A stretch of 11,653 bases of DNA from Smittium mucronatum (GCA_001953115.1 LSSL01003112.1:1-11653); one strand, 5' to 3'. Counted from the stretch's first letter, positions 1 through 9,778 are shown. A program made the numbers and translations. The notes: generated from the sequence alone by a model not told the origin.

Positions 1-1508
1 ATTTTAAAATAGAGAGATCTGAAAGGTATGGAAAATGATAATTAAATTATATAAAAAAAGATAATGGATATATTAGGAATGTGTTTGGAAATGAGGAGAA
101 AGTCAAAAAAAAATCCATTTCAGGCTACTATGCTTATATATATTTCTTCTCAAGTTTTGGGTGGCCAATTATACTTTTAAATTATGTCCTTTATTTGGAT
201 AACTAATTATTAGTTCACTGATCTTGTCTATTCATTACAAAGAGATAAAAAAATCAATTTTAATGAATTTAAATAGATATTTATTTTTGTTAAAAGCCTA
301 TTGGTAACTTTTTCTAATTTTTCAATATAATTCAGTTACTAATGTTTATTTAATTTTTCTATAAAAAAAATCAAATTGAAAGCTGTTATTAACTCCTATA
401 AACTAACCTTAGACTTTATTATAGCCTTTTGAAATTTTAATAAATCCTTCATTCAAAAAATAGATTAACCAGGTATTATTTGCAATATAAGTCTGTTAGA
501 ATGTTAACGAATGTTTAACCTTTAAGATAAAATCAATAGAATCCTTTTTAGAGGAAATAATAGAAATTGATATCCAATAAAAGAGATGGAATTCGGTTTT
601 TTAATGTTTTAAAGTTCTTAATAAACCATTTAATAGACATATATTAACACACTTAAAATTAATTCCAAGTAATTATAAGTTTAAATGAAAGAGAAATTTT
701 TATAGAATTTTTTGCTATTAACCTTTTTTTGAAAAAAACATATAATAGAGATATTTTTAGAGAAGTGATATTAATATAAAAATCTCGGGTTTGATTAAAT
801 TTTGGATCGTATAAACAGCTGTATTTGAGATCATTAAGAATTTTTTTATATCTTGACTGGAAAAAAATATAAAATTAATGATATCTTTAATATTTTTAAA
901 CAAAATAAATAAAAAATAATTTAATTTAATAACAGAAATTATAATATTTCATAAATTAACTTATGATTTTTTTTATCAATAAAATATGAAATATTATTAA
1001 AAAATATTTACTCAAAAAGATAGCGGATATATCCAATTTTACATTCAGTCTAAAAAAAAGAAATAATTTTAAATATTCAAAATTAATTTTTAGCAGGATT
1101 AATAATATTATTGATTATCAAAAGATAATAATCCCAAGCTTTTTAAAAAATTGATATTTAATTTATATTTTATTCTGCTCACCTTTGGTTTATATATTGA
1201 AGTAAAAATTATTAATTCAGTCGAATTTCAATAACCAAATTTGAATAATTTTAAAAAAATAAGAGAATAACCTGAAAACCGCGTTCTATAAACTAAAATG
1301 GAATTTTTTAGTTATTTTTCATTTTAGCGTATTTATTTATAAAAAAGATTTTTTTTTAAAAATATTACGCAGTTTCAGAAAAAAATAAGTGGGGTTAATT
1401 TTGGATATAAAAAGTAATATTAATGTTTTTTTACTTATTAGTTACAAATTTAAAATATTTTTTGAGTAAATAAAGGTTAAAAAAAACAAAATAAATAAAA
1501 TCAAAAAA

Positions 1509-1538
1509 GAAAATGAAAAAGAAAATGAAAAAGAAAAA
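1509..1538 (+). repeat. 12-base tandem repeat, purine-only flavour
   Basis: The unit GAAAATGAAAAA occurs twice in tandem (1509-1520 and 1521-1532), followed by a partial third copy, GAAAAA. In one frame it reads as alternating Lys-Glu-Asn-Glu, inside an open stretch of 41 codons at 1470-1592 that follows a TAA and ends at TAA 1593-1595. That stretch has no ATG. The charged repeat could be a fragment of a low-complexity coding exon, but a simple purine microsatellite in AT-rich DNA explains it equally well. Confidence 0.6.
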
Positions 1539-2037
1539 GTAGAGGAAATACCCGGAATTCTGAAGATAAAATATAAAAAATATTCGTCAATTTAATTTTA
1601 TAAGCTAAAATATTGTTTTTTATGTATAATGTTTTGATAAATCGATGATTAAAAAGTTCGAAAGATGCAATTATTTATTTTTTTACAATATTTTTTATAT
1701 TTTTTAATCAGAAAATAAGGGGTTAAATAGGTAGCTATTTATTTTTCCCATTCATGAGTTTATTTGGAGAGGATAATATTAAAAATAACTAAATTTCTAT
1801 GAAATTTAAAAGTAAAAAGCTCTATAAAATTACCCCCAAAAATATTTAAAAAATGATAAATTTAAATTTTTTTTAAAAAAGAGATCAATATAACTTAATA
1901 TTCATTAATCAAAAAGAAATATAGTATAAATAAGATATTTGGATTAAGTTTTTGAAATACCCCTCACGATTAAAATATTAAAAATGAGATTTATTTAATA
2001 AAAATGTATTTTATAATGAGCCCATATAAGTTAATTA

Positions 2038-2074
2038 GGATTTTTTAAAAAAAAAAATCCAAATTTTTTTTTTT
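2038..2074 (+). other. AT hairpin followed by an 11-T run
   Basis: GGATTTTTT at 2038-2046 is the exact reverse complement of AAAAAATCC at 2052-2060, leaving a five-A loop. The stem is followed by AAA and then eleven T residues (2064-2074). The shape is that of an intrinsic terminator, but the stem has only three G-C pairs and no gene lies upstream. I read it as a by-product of homopolymer-rich sequence, not as a working terminator. Confidence 0.2.
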
Positions 2075-2958
2075 GAAAGTAGTATCGTTAATGTAATCGC
2101 TAAAAATCAAAATTCGCAAATTAAAATTTTAAAATATATGTTAAAAAAATAATGGAACTTTAAATTTAACACTGCTTATATAGATTTAGAAAAACAGTAT
2201 GTGGTCATTTTTGGGTTGATTTTCATTTTACCAAGAGCAATAAAGATAAAAGAAAAAAATTTGGCCCCAGATTTTTTACTTAGAGCCAAATCTTTGGTGC
2301 TTCGCTCATAATAAATTATTTAGGATATTTGAAACATGGATATATAATTTTTTATTATTATTAATGATTTAATTTAAATTTATTTTGTATAAAAATGGGG
2401 CTATTATGCTCAAATTTAACTCAAGATAATTAGGTAAGTGTTTTAAAAATTTATTAGAAACCAAATCCATGTATATATTGGAAATAGATTGGAAAAGAAT
2501 ATTAGCTTTGATGCACTTTTTAGCTTTAATGATGATGAAAATACTTAAATCTTGGTATTATAAAAATTTCAGCTATCCAAAAAAACAAGTTATAAACTAT
2601 TTATTGATTTTTCATAATTTTGTTTTTTTAAAAAAAATTATTCAGAAATAGATCCCTTATTACTTAAAAACTTTGGTTACTATTTAATTTTAATTATAAA
2701 AACAAATAAAAAAATTCGAAATATAGCTTGTCTTATCTTTTAGTGAAAAAATATCTATCTAAATATAATTATATTGAATTGCTTTAATATAAAGTTATCC
2801 TGTTTTACAGATAACTAGTTTTTAAAAAATTAAAAATTAATTACTAAAAAAAATATTCAGAAAAAATTTAGACCCACTGTATTTATTTTTTAAAAAAAGA
2901 TTGAAACCGAATAAAAATTCAACTTTTTTGAATATTATCAACTGTATATGTTTGGCGC

Positions 2959-2972
2959 ATCAAATATTTGAT
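2959..2972. repeat. Perfect 14-base palindrome
   Basis: ATCAAATATTTGAT reads the same on both strands. It could serve as a dimeric protein-binding site, but it has no gene next to it and palindromes of this length made of A and T are common in such DNA. Confidence 0.5.
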
Positions 2973-3448
2973 AATATATGTATGTTCATCTATTGAGATT
3001 TTTATTTTTTTAGGAAAATTGAAGTGTTCAGTTTCATAAAATTTCTGTGTAAAAAAAATACTTTTATGTTTTAATTTTATTCTGGTATCAATGAAGGCAT
3101 TGAAAAATTTAAATTTGTATTAAAATAAATTTAAAAATTAAGGAATAAAATTTACGAGATGAAAACCAATTCAAGTATAAAAAAAATTTAAGGAACTAAG
3201 ATAAATAATATGGCATCAAGTGAATTTTTTGAATTATGCACTTTTATAGACAAAATTTAGTTTAAAAATAACTTAATTGAAAATTTAATATCGTTAAACC
3301 CTTTTTCGTTGGTTATAGAGAATCTATAGTAACAGAGAAATGTAGCATAAAAAAAAATTAACCTGATATATATAATTTTATCATTAGATTTGACCTTCAT
3401 GCCATTTCACCTAATTATTCTGCCCATAAAAACTAAAATTTAAATGCG

Positions 3449-3461
3449 TTTACCCGGTAAA
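3449..3461. repeat. Palindrome with GC core (TTTACC-C-GGTAAA)
   Basis: Two six-base arms, TTTACC and GGTAAA, are separated by a single C. GCG lies directly before the left arm and CGC lies five bases after the right arm, so the whole could form a slightly asymmetric hairpin. The GC core makes it less trivial than the AT palindromes around it, but no neighbouring gene gives it a role. Confidence 0.45.
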
Positions 3462-5370
3462 AAACACGCAACTTTTAAAATATGTGACAATAAATAAATG
3501 TGCTTAATAATAAATCATTAACAGATAAAAATAATATGAGATGTCTCAGTAAATATTTTTTATCATAATTTAAATTTTTGGACAAATTCCTTGTAAAAAA
3601 ATAAAGTAGAAAATTCAATATGAAAACATTTATCAAGGTAAATAAAAATTAATTTCTGGTTATAAAAAGATAATAAATATTAGATCTATTTGATAATAAC
3701 TCACAACAAATAAATATACAAACTTTATTAAACCTTTATTTCCAAAAAAATCATTTTAAAAATTTAAGAAATAATATATTTGAAATCTCCCATGGCTAGA
3801 AACATTAAAGAAATTTAAATTAAAAATAAAAAATATATAATTTTTAAATTATAATTTTATTAATATATTAAAGTGGATAGCATAATATTTATTTAGGAGA
3901 TATTAATACAATCAACTTTTCTTGTGTTAATAGCAGAAATTTATTAAATTAATAAGCTAAAAATCCCGATTATGTAAATATAAATGAGGTTTAAAATATT
4001 AGCAAGTATTTAAAGTTTTTGAATAAATAATATGAATACTATAAAAATTTAAAAATTAAAATTGGATTGTAGTAAATTAATAACCATCATTTTTATTAAT
4101 AACCAAGAAGGTATAAAAATCTTGATTTTTAAATTTATTTATGTTTTATTAAAAAGTTAAAATAATATACTAAATGAATTTAGAAATATTTCGTAAGATT
4201 CTCACCTATCCCATAAATTTCTTAGTAATTATGTATTATAAGAAGCTTCTCTCTAATATATACACAATATATTAAACGCGTGTTATAGAAAATAAAATTA
4301 TGTTTCTTAAAGAAGCCATAGAGAAAAAATTTCTCATATATATTGAATAATTTAAAATTTTCGGAAATAAGAAAGAAATTTTATAGTGGAAAATAAATAA
4401 AAAGTTATATTAATATGATGAGTAATTCAAAATAATTAATTATTATTTTTTTTACCTTACCAAGCGGGTTTTAAAAGATAGAAAATGTAATATTTTCGAG
4501 ATAGCATTAAGGGATATGTAATATTCCTGTAATTCATTTTATTTAAAATACTATAAATCGATATAAAAAGCTAAATTTTTAATAAAAAAGGATATTTATT
4601 TTTCCCTCGATTAAGACAGTCATTGAATTAAATATTTTATATCTCTATATAAATTAAATGTTTAAGATTTGTTTTTCCTTGCAAAAATTTGATAATATGA
4701 TTACAAAAACTGGCTATAATGAAAAATTCCTAGTTTTTTTCGATGATTGGATTTAATTGCCTATTTGTTCTCGCAAATTATTAATTGAATATTAAATATT
4801 CTTAAATTTATTAGAAATGGCAAATTAGTAATTTAAGCTCACTTTTTAGCCTTAATTTTTTCTTATTTATTATTAATTTTTATTTTAAAAAATGAAATAA
4901 TGTTTTTTTGAATTTTATAAGAGAATTTTTTCCATTATTATAAAATACGCCACTATAAAGAAGAATTTTTATTTTTAACTGGGTCTTAATAAAAATTTTG
5001 GTAACAGAAAATATTACATCTTTTATCAAAAAAAATCACTATTTTTTTTTAAAAAAACTAGCCTATAGTTAAATTTCAATTAAAAAAATTAATAATTTGA
5101 GCAATAATTCAATTGGCACCATATCTTTGTTTGAAAATCAGAGTAATTGATACATGTAGGGATTATAATATGGAGATAAAATAATAGAGCCTATGATAAG
5201 TTAAAATTTGATCAAATGGGTACACTGATAAAAATATTAAAATACAACTCTTGTAGATTACAACTAATATTTTTCTAAAATTTCTGTTGAGTTTCGTGGT
5301 TTCTAAAATCAATAGTCGAACATATTCATAAAAAGTAAAAAATATATATGTAAAAAATATAATTTAAGAG

Positions 5371-5414
5371 CCGGATACTATGGATTTTTTTTTACAAAAC
5401 CGAATACTATGAAT
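5371..5414 (+). repeat. Short direct repeat, 13 of 15 bases identical
   Basis: CCGGATACTATGGAT (5371-5385) is repeated as CCGAATACTATGAAT (5400-5414), offset by 29 bases and with two G/A differences. T-rich sequence separates the copies. It may be a small duplication or two copies of a binding motif. There is no transposon-like context. Confidence 0.45.
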
Positions 5415-6379
5415 ATAGGAGTAAAAAATGTCAAAAAAATACATTTAATATAATTTTAATGAGAGAATAATTTATAATTCTTTTTATATATATTATTATA
5501 AAATTTAAATGGATGTAATATACTATAATGAATTATTCTTCTTGATTAATTAAAACGAAGTTGAAATAGAATAGAAAAAAAAAGATCTAGTGGGAGAATG
5601 AAAGCCTTTTTTTGGTTGAGTTATAGAAATTCCTTGATTTTATGATTATTCTCTGCCTATTAAATATCCTCATACGGAAATTTTATTTTATTTTATTTTT
5701 CTATAGAAAATATGTTTTCTATTATGTATATTCTAAACTGGACTCATTTTGAAATCTTTTTCCCATTAATAACCATTAAAAGAAATTTTTACGATCAATT
5801 TTTATGAAAGTGATTTTTTCTAAAAATTAAATCTCAGAACTTTTTAAAAAAATTCCCATTCACTTTTACTTGCTATTTCAGTATTTTATCTTCTCCAAAA
5901 GAACATAATTTTAGGCAATCTCAATCAATTTTTAAATTATAAAGAAAGTATTATAGTATAAAAATTGAATAAATTCATAAAATTAGGATAACTGCAATTT
6001 AATTCTAGAGTTTTTTTTTAATTCTAAATTTACTAGATGTTTTTAATTACATTACTTATCTCGAAATTGAAATTGAATAGCAAAATTAATGACTATAAAA
6101 TTTATAAAATGTATAAATACCATTATTTTCTTTAATAAAGCCTAAAAATTATAAAATTTCATTAGAAATGATAAGAAAATTTGTCAAAATTTACAATTAA
6201 TTAAAACCAATAAAAATTTTAGTTCAACTAAATATTATTCACATTTTTTTATGGTTTAAAATATAAGTAAAATTTAATTTGAAATTATATTTTTACGAAT
6301 AAAATATGTAAATATTATGATTTACTATTTTGGAAATTTTTTTTGAAGAAAAAAAATTGAGGAAAAAATGCAATTTTAA

Positions 6380-6401
6380 AATCATTCATTTAAAAATGAT
6401 T
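6380..6401. repeat. Small inverted repeat (7-base arms)
   Basis: AATCATT (6380-6386) and AATGATT (6395-6401) are reverse complements separated by eight bases. No function can be assigned, and no gene is near. Confidence 0.4.
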
Positions 6402-7966
6402 GGTGATACAGCTTTAAAATATAATACAAGTAAATTTTAGAAAATCTATCTAATTATCCTTTAAATATGGTTGATTTTTTATTTACATAAAAAATTAGTA
6501 TTGGATGATCATCCGGATTTAATTCATAGAAACATTTTCTGCACATGATATGTTTTCTTATCGGTTTTTGAATATTTTTATAGCTTAAAATATTTAGATA
6601 AGTTACTTTTTGCTCAAAATCAAAACTATAAAACCCAATTTTTATGGAAATTGATAAATTCTGAAGTTATTTATAATAAGTTATTTTTAAATTTTGAAAA
6701 ATAAGATAATGCTAAATATAATATATAAATGAAAAAATTACACTGGTAAAAATGTAATTCTGAATAATAAATTTAGTATTTAATAAGATTATTATATGTA
6801 TTTCAAACGCTATTAAAAGAACTGATCTTTAATTTCTCTAATATTTAGAATAAAATTAGTGAAAAATTAAAATTTTATTTGTTAGTTACTGGGTTATATA
6901 CCAGTTTTCGAAAGTAGAAAATGAATATGGTTTCAGTTTTTAATGTTTTCAGGAAATCTAAATTTCTGAAAAATATTTTAATATACATTTATATAATATT
7001 AATTTTTAATTTATAAGGTCACTAAAAGAAAATTATTGATTTTAATAATTTTTTAAATACGGTTAGATATCTTGCTTTTGTGATTATTTTATTACCATTT
7101 TTTAAAAAAATGACTTAAATAACACAGTTATTAACGGTAAATATATATTTGTGAATTTCTTAATATTATTTTTTGTCTTTTTTTTGAAATTATTATTTTA
7201 AAATAATTGACGATATTATATGTAAATTTTAAAAAAACACTTTTTTTACAAATGAAGTGATTTGATAAAAAGAAATAAAAAAAATATAAAAACCTAAAAA
7301 AATACATCTAGTTAAAAAAATATCTGGAAATTATTATATATATAAAAAAATACTGCTTCATTCCCGATAAAAATTAATATTATAATGCGCTGAAAAAAAG
7401 CTAAATTAAGATATTATGAATTTTTTTGAAAAAATTAATAATATAATTTAAGCTTATATACCAAGATAAAAATTATATTTCCCCTAAAATTAATGTAGCA
7501 GCCATGTTACAAAATTAATAAAGCATTCAAATTTTTTTTTATATAATTTAAAAATTAATGAAAGAAGTATGAAATAAATATATTTTAAATTTCCCCGTAA
7601 AAATTAATAAATTTAAATAATCTTATCCTTAATTTTACTTTTAAATAAAAATAATCTGTGCAATAGTTTCTATTTTTTTTCTTTCTTTTGCCTTAAATTT
7701 TCTAAATACGATTAGAATATGTATAATCTACAAAAAAAATATTTTGTTTAAATTACTCCATTGTAAATTTATATAGCGTTTTTTCAATACTTATTGATAT
7801 TCATAAATTTTCCAAAATTAAATTATTGATATGATTTTTGAGTTACAGAATTCTAGAAAATTATTATATATAGACCATCTTATTCCATTAATATTTTATA
7901 TTTACGCATCTATTTTAATTTAATAAACTGTTATCCAAAAAAAACTGTAGGATTAAAGTTTCTAAG

Positions 7967-7983
7967 TTTCTAAAATTTAGAAA
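7967..7983. repeat. 17-base palindrome with one central base
   Basis: TTTCTAAA and TTTAGAAA are exact reverse complements around a central A. A further partial copy of the left arm, TTTCTAAG, lies directly upstream, so the left arm is also tandemly duplicated. The arms are almost all A and T, so chance is a fair explanation. Confidence 0.45.
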
Positions 7984-8911
7984 ATATATTTATTAATTTA
8001 TTTATTGGGGTATTTAAGTTATGAAATACAGTTTCTGTTTATAGTGCATTAACCCAAAAATGTATAAAAGGGATAAAAATCTAATATTATTAGAACTTTA
8101 TGTATCGGATAACAATATTATCATTTCGTAACAGAGCCCAAAATTATTTTATAACAAAATAAATTATTTATTCATTTTATTTAGTATAATTTTTTAGTTG
8201 GTGCATATGTACTTTTAAAATATTCTTATATCCTAAATTTCATTTTTAAATAGATTGTACCCCCTTTATCCGCAGCACCTTTAATATCTTTTGTGTTAAA
8301 TTTTTAAACCAAAGTTTTTATTTGTAAAAATGCAAATAAATTCTAAAAAATTTAAATTTCTAGATTATTTCAATATTTTACAATACTAAGATGCTTTAAT
8401 GACTCGATAAAAAGTAAATAATAGATCAAGGTTTAATTTAGTTTCCAAAAAAACTAATATAAAAATATTTTTAATGCATTATATTTATATTTTCTACTGA
8501 ATTTTTTTTTTTAAAAAAAACAAAAATGGGGAGAAAAAAGCATTGGAAATTCGAGTTAACGTCCCTTTTAATCTATTAGTCCTAAAAAAATTAGAAAGAT
8601 TTAAGTGCTTTAAAACATTCATATTCTAAATTAAATTTTTTCTCTTTCTTCCAAAAAGATAGACATTTTATTACTTTTTAATTTTTTTAAAGTTATTAAC
8701 ATTTTTAAATTCTAAATATGCAAATAGTAAAACATTTAATTTACTAAATGATTCAAGAACGAAAACTATTTTTAGATTCTAATTATTTTCAAAAAAAGAA
8801 AAAATACTGAAATTTTTTTAGCAAATTTATTTTATTTAAAACAAAATATCTGTTTAAACTGAGTTCTGATTAATCGAAATATATATAAACTTATATAAAT
8901 TCTTTTATTTA

Positions 8912-8952
8912 CATACCTTTTAAAACCTCCTATTATTATATTTAAACATTAG
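8912..8952 (+). promoter_or_regulatory. Possible 3' splice site at the island edge
   Basis: A moderately pyrimidine-containing tract with several CCT triplets, followed by AT-rich sequence, ends in CATTAG at 8947-8952. Base composition changes from about 15% to about 44% G+C immediately after this AG. An acceptor AG placed exactly at a composition break is what an AT-rich intron next to an exon looks like. The codon TAG at 8950-8952 is also the in-frame stop directly upstream of the reading frame, so an unspliced start at the ATG at 8956 is equally compatible. There is no Shine-Dalgarno-like sequence before that ATG, which argues against a bacterial gene. Confidence 0.3.
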
Positions 8953-8955
8953 ATA

Positions 8956-9411
8956 ATGTCGGAAGCGGATTCTCTATACCAGTTAAATTGGTACAAATCA
9001 TCTCTTCGAAACTGTTGTTGTGCAGCTAAAGATGAGGCAACGCTAAGTGCCCCATTGTTAATTCACTCATCTCCTTATCCCAGCAGAGACCTTAGTGCAG
9101 GTATTTCTCCCTTACTCAGCCTATCTACACTTCTCCAGTTGCTCCCTGTACTGACAACACTAAGTTTTTTTATAGCCTCCATGGTAGGAATAATAGGCGA
9201 GAACCTTACCCGGGATCTGGGGCCGGAAATTATAGAAATTTCCAGTAAAAAAGATACAAGATTTTCCATAACTGGCTCTCCCACCAAATTTATTGATGGG
9301 TCTAAGTCATCACCTAGCGCAGGAGTTTTAGAAGAGATGGATACCGAAGTAACACTACCTCGATCTTCTTCTGCCTATCACCAGGCGTCAACTTTCGGGG
9401 GAAATAAATAA
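8956..9411 (+). CDS. Hypothetical protein or exon, Ser/Leu-rich with one hydrophobic segment
   Basis: This frame encodes 151 residues and is the only open frame in the window too long to dismiss as chance. I do not recognise the protein. The start chosen is the ATG at 8956, but an exon beginning at 8953, after the AG at 8951-8952, is equally possible. Residues 1-45 are polar, with a Cys-Cys-Cys run at 20-22 and many serines. Residues about 48-81 are strongly hydrophobic (LLSLSTLLQLL, then LSFFIASMVGIIG) and could form one membrane span. Residues 82-151 are soluble-looking, with acidic, lysine- and serine-rich stretches and an NLT glycosylation-type sequon at 83-85. No signal peptide is evident at the N-terminus. 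G+C is about 44%, against about 15-20% in the flanks. About half of the codons start with a purine, which is only mild support for coding. The frame continues for 41 codons beyond its TAA. A minus-strand frame overlaps it, so the coding strand is uncertain. A decayed insect odorant-receptor exon is a weak alternative. Confidence 0.4.
   Translation: MSEADSLYQLNWYKSSLRNCCCAAKDEATLSAPLLIHSSPYPSRDLSAGISPLLSLSTLLQLLPVLTTLSFFIASMVGIIGENLTRDLGPEIIEISSKKDTRFSITGSPTKFIDGSKSSPSAGVLEEMDTEVTLPRSSSAYHQASTFGGNK
8977..8993. repeat. Near-perfect palindrome inside the open frame
   Basis: TACCAGTT and AATTGGTA pair around a central A, with one G-T wobble. As a result both strands translate here to similar peptides: LYQLNWY on plus and LYQFNWY on minus. 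This warns against reading too much into the aromatic motif at residues 7-13 of the plus-strand frame. Confidence 0.5.
9225..9243. repeat. Hairpin within the island
   Basis: GGAAATT (9225-9231) and AATTTCC (9237-9243) are exact reverse complements with a five-base loop. It lies inside the plus-strand frame at about residues 90-96, just after a GC-rich patch containing CCCGGG at 9209-9214. No role can be assigned. Confidence 0.4.
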
Positions 9412-9482
9412 GGACGAGCAACGGACTCTACCAACCAATGGTTGCGCATAAAAATGCCCATAGCACTATATAAGCTAATTTC

Positions 9483-9495
9483 TTCACTAAGTGAA
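9483..9495. repeat. 13-base palindrome (TTCACT-A-AGTGAA)
   Basis: Perfect six-base arms flank a single A. It lies immediately before the ACTAAA repeat, at the point where G+C falls from about 40% to about 27%. Confidence 0.5.
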
Positions 9496-9514
9496 ACTAA
9501 AACTAAAACTAAAA
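9494..9514 (+). repeat. Hexamer microsatellite (AAAACT)n
   Basis: About three and a half copies of a six-base AAAACT unit. On the opposite strand this reads TTTTAG repeats, which gives the Val-Leu run in the antisense frame. Confidence 0.75.
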
Positions 9515-9635
9515 TAATAAACAGAACTAACGGGTAATGATCATAATCGACGACAGTACTAAAATAATTACTAAAAACTAACATAGTCCAAACACTGGAA
9601 AAACTAAACCCTTAAATATAAAAATAATTATATTC

Positions 9636-9653
9636 AAAAATAAAAATAAAAAT
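9636..9653 (+). repeat. Hexamer microsatellite (AAAAAT)3
   Basis: Three exact tandem copies of AAAAAT, in a stretch with no G at all (9601-9660). Confidence 0.75.
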
Positions 9654-9660
9654 AACCATT

Positions 9661-9679
9661 CTATACTATACTATACTAT
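9661..9679 (+). repeat. Pentamer microsatellite (CTATA)n
   Basis: Three exact CTATA copies plus most of a fourth (CTAT). On the minus strand it overlaps the tandem stops TAA (9681-9679) and TAG (9678-9676) that close the small minus-strand frame. Confidence 0.75.
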
Positions 9680-9778
9680 TAAAGTATAAAGCGACTAAAA
9701 AAATCCTCAAGAGTGCTAAGAATTTCAGAACATAAAGAGTTAGTGGCTTCTCCCAGAACAAAAATTTGCGCTCTACCA
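9679..9778 (-). CDS. Possible terminal exon of a minus-strand gene
   Basis: On the minus strand a frame of 33 codons runs from 9780 to 9682 and ends in tandem stops TAA-TAG (9681-9676). It reads SGRAQIFVLGEATNS followed by a Leu-, Glu- and Phe-rich end (EILSTLEDFFSRFIL). The preceding codon is TAA (9783-9781), so no start codon fits. It could be coding only as a spliced last exon, using the AG at 9780-9779 as acceptor after the T-rich minus-strand sequence made by the TAA microsatellite. G+C at 9721-9780 is about 38%, well above the flanks. The mixed, amphipathic composition looks more protein-like than the chance frames elsewhere. I do not recognise it, and its short length leaves chance possible. 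Confidence 0.2.

Larger units (their letters stand above)
1..8952. other. Gene-free AT-rich DNA (intergenic or intronic)
   Basis: Sample 60-base lines hold only about 5 to 13 G or C (for example the lines starting at 901, 4021 and 5821), so A+T is about 80-90%. No reading frame here exceeds about 60 codons. At this composition a stop is expected roughly every ten codons in each frame, so one or two frames of that length are expected by chance. I see no ribosomal RNA core motifs, no tRNA-shaped arms, no CRISPR-like periodic repeats, and no long terminal repeats or transposase frame. Contents visible by eye are A and T runs of up to about 11 bases, scattered palindromes of 13-17 bases, a few short direct repeats and one 12-base tandem repeat, listed separately. 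The lack of genes over almost 9 kb fits a eukaryotic intergenic region or a long intron better than a bacterial chromosome. Confidence 0.75.
9412..9534 (+). pseudogene. In-frame open extension after the TAA at 9409-9411
   Basis: Directly after the stop of the 151-codon frame, the same frame stays open for 41 codons before TAA TGA (9535-9540). Its first 24 codons lie in sequence that is still about 40% G+C, so the composition does not change at the TAA. The later part passes into a Thr-Lys repeat produced by the ACTAAA microsatellite. Three explanations fit: the TAA is a mutation in a longer gene, TAA is a sense codon in this organism (as in ciliate-type codes), or the extension is simply a 3' untranslated region. 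The sequence alone does not decide. Confidence 0.25.
9078..9611 (-). other. Antisense open frame interrupted by TGA-TAG
   Basis: On the minus strand one frame is open from 9611 to 9381 (77 codons, first ATG at 9584), meets TGA (9380-9378) and TAG (9377-9375), then stays open for 99 more codons from 9374 to 9078, ending at TAA. The upstream half reads as hydrophobic residues around LVLFIILVLVLVSLSEE, but the Val-Leu run is simply the translation of a TTTTAG hexamer repeat. The downstream half is antisense to the plus-strand frame, with third codon positions facing each other. It could be a shadow of the plus frame, or half of a disrupted minus-strand gene. I recognise no family in it. The paired stops make an intact protein unlikely under any common code in which TAG is a stop. 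Confidence 0.25.

Noticed and set aside
2469..2651. 60-codon plus-strand frame starting with ATG
   Set aside because: Composition is the same as the flanks, and the translation is a Lys/Ile/Leu/Phe-rich string with no domain. With roughly 350 ATGs expected over both strands and about a 10% stop rate per codon, about one such frame is expected by chance.
8501..8520. T11-A8 block that could fold as a terminator-like hairpin
   Set aside because: A pure homopolymer pair in AT-rich DNA, with no stem GC pairs and no upstream gene.
8922..8935. GGAGG on the minus strand near an ATG, like a ribosome-binding site
   Set aside because: The ATG that follows is immediately followed by TAA, so no frame is served.
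9101..9119. A 19-base stretch with good splice borders (CAG before GT, pyrimidine-rich, ending CTCAG)
   Set aside because: Introns this short are known only in special genomes such as chlorarachniophyte nucleomorphs (18-21 bases) and Stentor (15-16 bases), and nothing else supports such an origin. Removing it would also break the open frame.
9195..9214. GCGAGAACCTTACC resembles the small-subunit rRNA motif around GAAGAACCTTACC
   Set aside because: The match is short and lacks one base of the motif. The sequence before it does not match the conserved rRNA segment that normally precedes it, and the bases after it do not fit either.
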